Shown here one piece after another: positions 5,001 through 5,099 of a stretch of DNA of 5,099 nt. The DNA is from Lachnospiraceae bacterium (GTDB lineage Bacteria > Bacillota > Clostridia > Lachnospirales > Lachnospiraceae), in contig SVEW01000101.1 of assembly GCA_015057205.1 (NCBI GenBank), positions 3,168-8,266 on the forward strand, given 5' to 3'. The notes below the pieces were generated by a model. It had not been told where the DNA came from and searched no databases. It worked only from the letters and a program-made list of their open reading frames with translations. The position numbers were made by a program, and so were the translations under genes. Position 1 is the first letter of the stretch. Every line of letters begins with the position of its first letter.

Positions 5001-5099
5001 CGTAGATACGGAAGTGTATTCCAATACCGGTGGACAGTCCTCTAAGGCGACTCCGGTAGGAGCGGTTGCACAGTTTGCAGCTTCCGGTAAGAAGACTGC
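2017..5099 (+). CDS. nifJ: Pyruvate:ferredoxin (flavodoxin) oxidoreductase, 3' end outside the window
   Basis: Single-chain PFOR: pyruvate + CoA + oxidised ferredoxin to acetyl-CoA + CO2 + reduced ferredoxin, a cytoplasmic TPP and iron-sulfur enzyme central to clostridial fermentation. 1027 codons are present of about 1170-1190. In order: pyrimidine-binding domain I with YPITPSSPMAE (25-35) and the TPP-activating Glu61 in EMQSEAGA; domain II with VHLYRPFD (299-306); gamma-type domain with FWGLGSDGTVGANK (418-431) and GGITKSHLRFG (457-467); a ferredoxin domain with two 4Fe-4S motifs, Cys695/698/701/705 and Cys751/754/757/761; the C-terminal TPP domain with proximal-cluster ligands Cys815, Cys818 and Cys843, GDGWAYDIGYGGLDH (969-983) and VDTEVYSNTGGQSSK (996-1010). 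The fourth proximal-cluster Cys is expected past the edge. GGAGGG at 2002-2007 supports ATG 2017. It seems to be transcribed alone from 1914-1922. A Cys-rich stretch at residues 623-633 is unusual. The symbol por is equally used. Confidence 0.97.
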   Translation, partial: MKKTMDGNEAAAYVSYAFTEVATIYPITPSSPMAEHVDVWAANGKKNMFGQTVRLVEMQSEAGACGAMHGSLEAGALTTSYTASQGLMLMIPPMYRISGQLMPGVLHVAARTVGTHAFSIFGDHSDVMATRQTGFAMLSSGSVQETMDLAGVAHLSAIKGHVPFLHFFDGFRTSHELQKIDVIDYDDLAKLVDQKELTKFRKNALNPEHPVQRSTVQNPDVFFQAREANNPYYEALPMIVEEYMQEINKITGRDYHLFNYYGDEDATDVVIAMGSVSGVAMEVVDYLRKQGKKVGYLQVHLYRPFDVNFFLSKMPSTVKRVAVLDRTKECGALGEPLYLDVCAAFANKADAPKIIGGRYGLSSKDVTPAQLLAVYENLAKYEPKNHFTVGIEDDVTFHSLTMPEEVNLCDPSTVSCKFWGLGSDGTVGANKNSIKIIGDNTDQYVQAYFEYDTKKSGGITKSHLRFGHSPIRGSYLVKQADFVACHNQSYIQKYDIVSEIKEGGVFLLNTLWKDEELNEKLPAKVRRTIAKKHIKFYCIDAVDIAKEIGLGNRTNAILQAAFFKLANIIPIDDAVKYMKEAIVKSYGHKGEKVVNMNNQAVDAGVDALREVKVPAEWADAKDCCCEEKKVCTCGASEELATYIKEVQIPVNALKGDDLPVSAFKDHPDGTVPLGTSKFEKRGVSVDVPVWDQTKCIQCNQCSLVCPHACVRPFLLTEEEAKNAPEGYKSLQATGKGMEDYKFAITISPLDCTGCGSCIKSCPVDALSFTSLESQDAEVKNWDYAVKLPHKENPMDKFTVKGSQFEQPLLEFSGACAGCGETTYAKLMTQLFGDRMYFANATGCTQAWGAACPSVPYTTNQDGRGPAWSNSLFENNAEFSLGMVLAVKQQRERLAMQIQHLKEEIGSSDAALTKAIDEYLEKKECMDCTMKVSDELVKALEASDVKSEYKDFVLQNKEHLSKKSMWMYGGDGWAYDIGYGGLDHVLASGEDVNILIVDTEVYSNTGGQSSKATPVGAVAQFAASGKKT

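Overview
The window looks like the chromosome of an anaerobic, fermentative Firmicute, most likely a Clostridia/Lachnospiraceae-type gut bacterium. The basis is strong GGAGG-type ribosome binding sites, sigma-A-like promoters, moderate-to-low GC, and above all a long single-chain pyruvate:ferredoxin oxidoreductase (PFOR) of clostridial type. The species cannot be fixed from the sequence alone.

Layout from left to right, all genes on the + strand. (1) Positions 1-202 hold the 3' end of a charged coiled-coil protein. Its coding sequence contains a perfect 21-bp tandem repeat (7 residues per unit, Cys at every seventh residue), and it is closed by a good intrinsic terminator at 216-250. (2) A promoter at 266-294 opens a small accessory cluster: a NUDIX hydrolase pseudogene that has lost its catalytic Nudix box by internal deletion (337-598), an apparently intact small isochorismatase-family cysteine hydrolase (605-1039), an apparently intact two-repeat Sel1 protein (1051-1398), then debris: a 15-codon ORF in ATGA overlap (1395-1442) and a broken ORF carrying the C-terminal signature of a GNAT acetyltransferase (1454-1564). 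(3) Positions 1565-1871 have no convincing gene. They hold short repeats and a minus-strand reading frame that looks protein-like but is interrupted by two stops. (4) A 36-bp inverted repeat (1872-1907) abuts an extended -10 promoter (1914-1922). It is followed by a leader with two small hairpins and by the PFOR gene (nifJ/por type), which starts at 2017 and runs off the right edge after 1027 codons of an expected roughly 1170-1190.

PFOR is the metabolic centre of the window: it oxidises pyruvate to acetyl-CoA and CO2 and reduces ferredoxin or flavodoxin. Its codon choice (almost only CGT/AGA for Arg) is that of a highly expressed housekeeping gene. The genes to its left use rarer codons and include broken reading frames, so the region between the terminator at 216-250 and the PFOR promoter reads as a decaying accessory segment next to a core gene.

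I see no CRISPR array, tRNA, rRNA, insertion sequence or clear novel multi-gene system. The features most worth a second look are the Cys-periodic coding minisatellite, the Cys-rich insertion just before the ferredoxin domain of PFOR, the inverted repeat over the PFOR promoter, and the twin signs of gene decay flanking two intact small genes.
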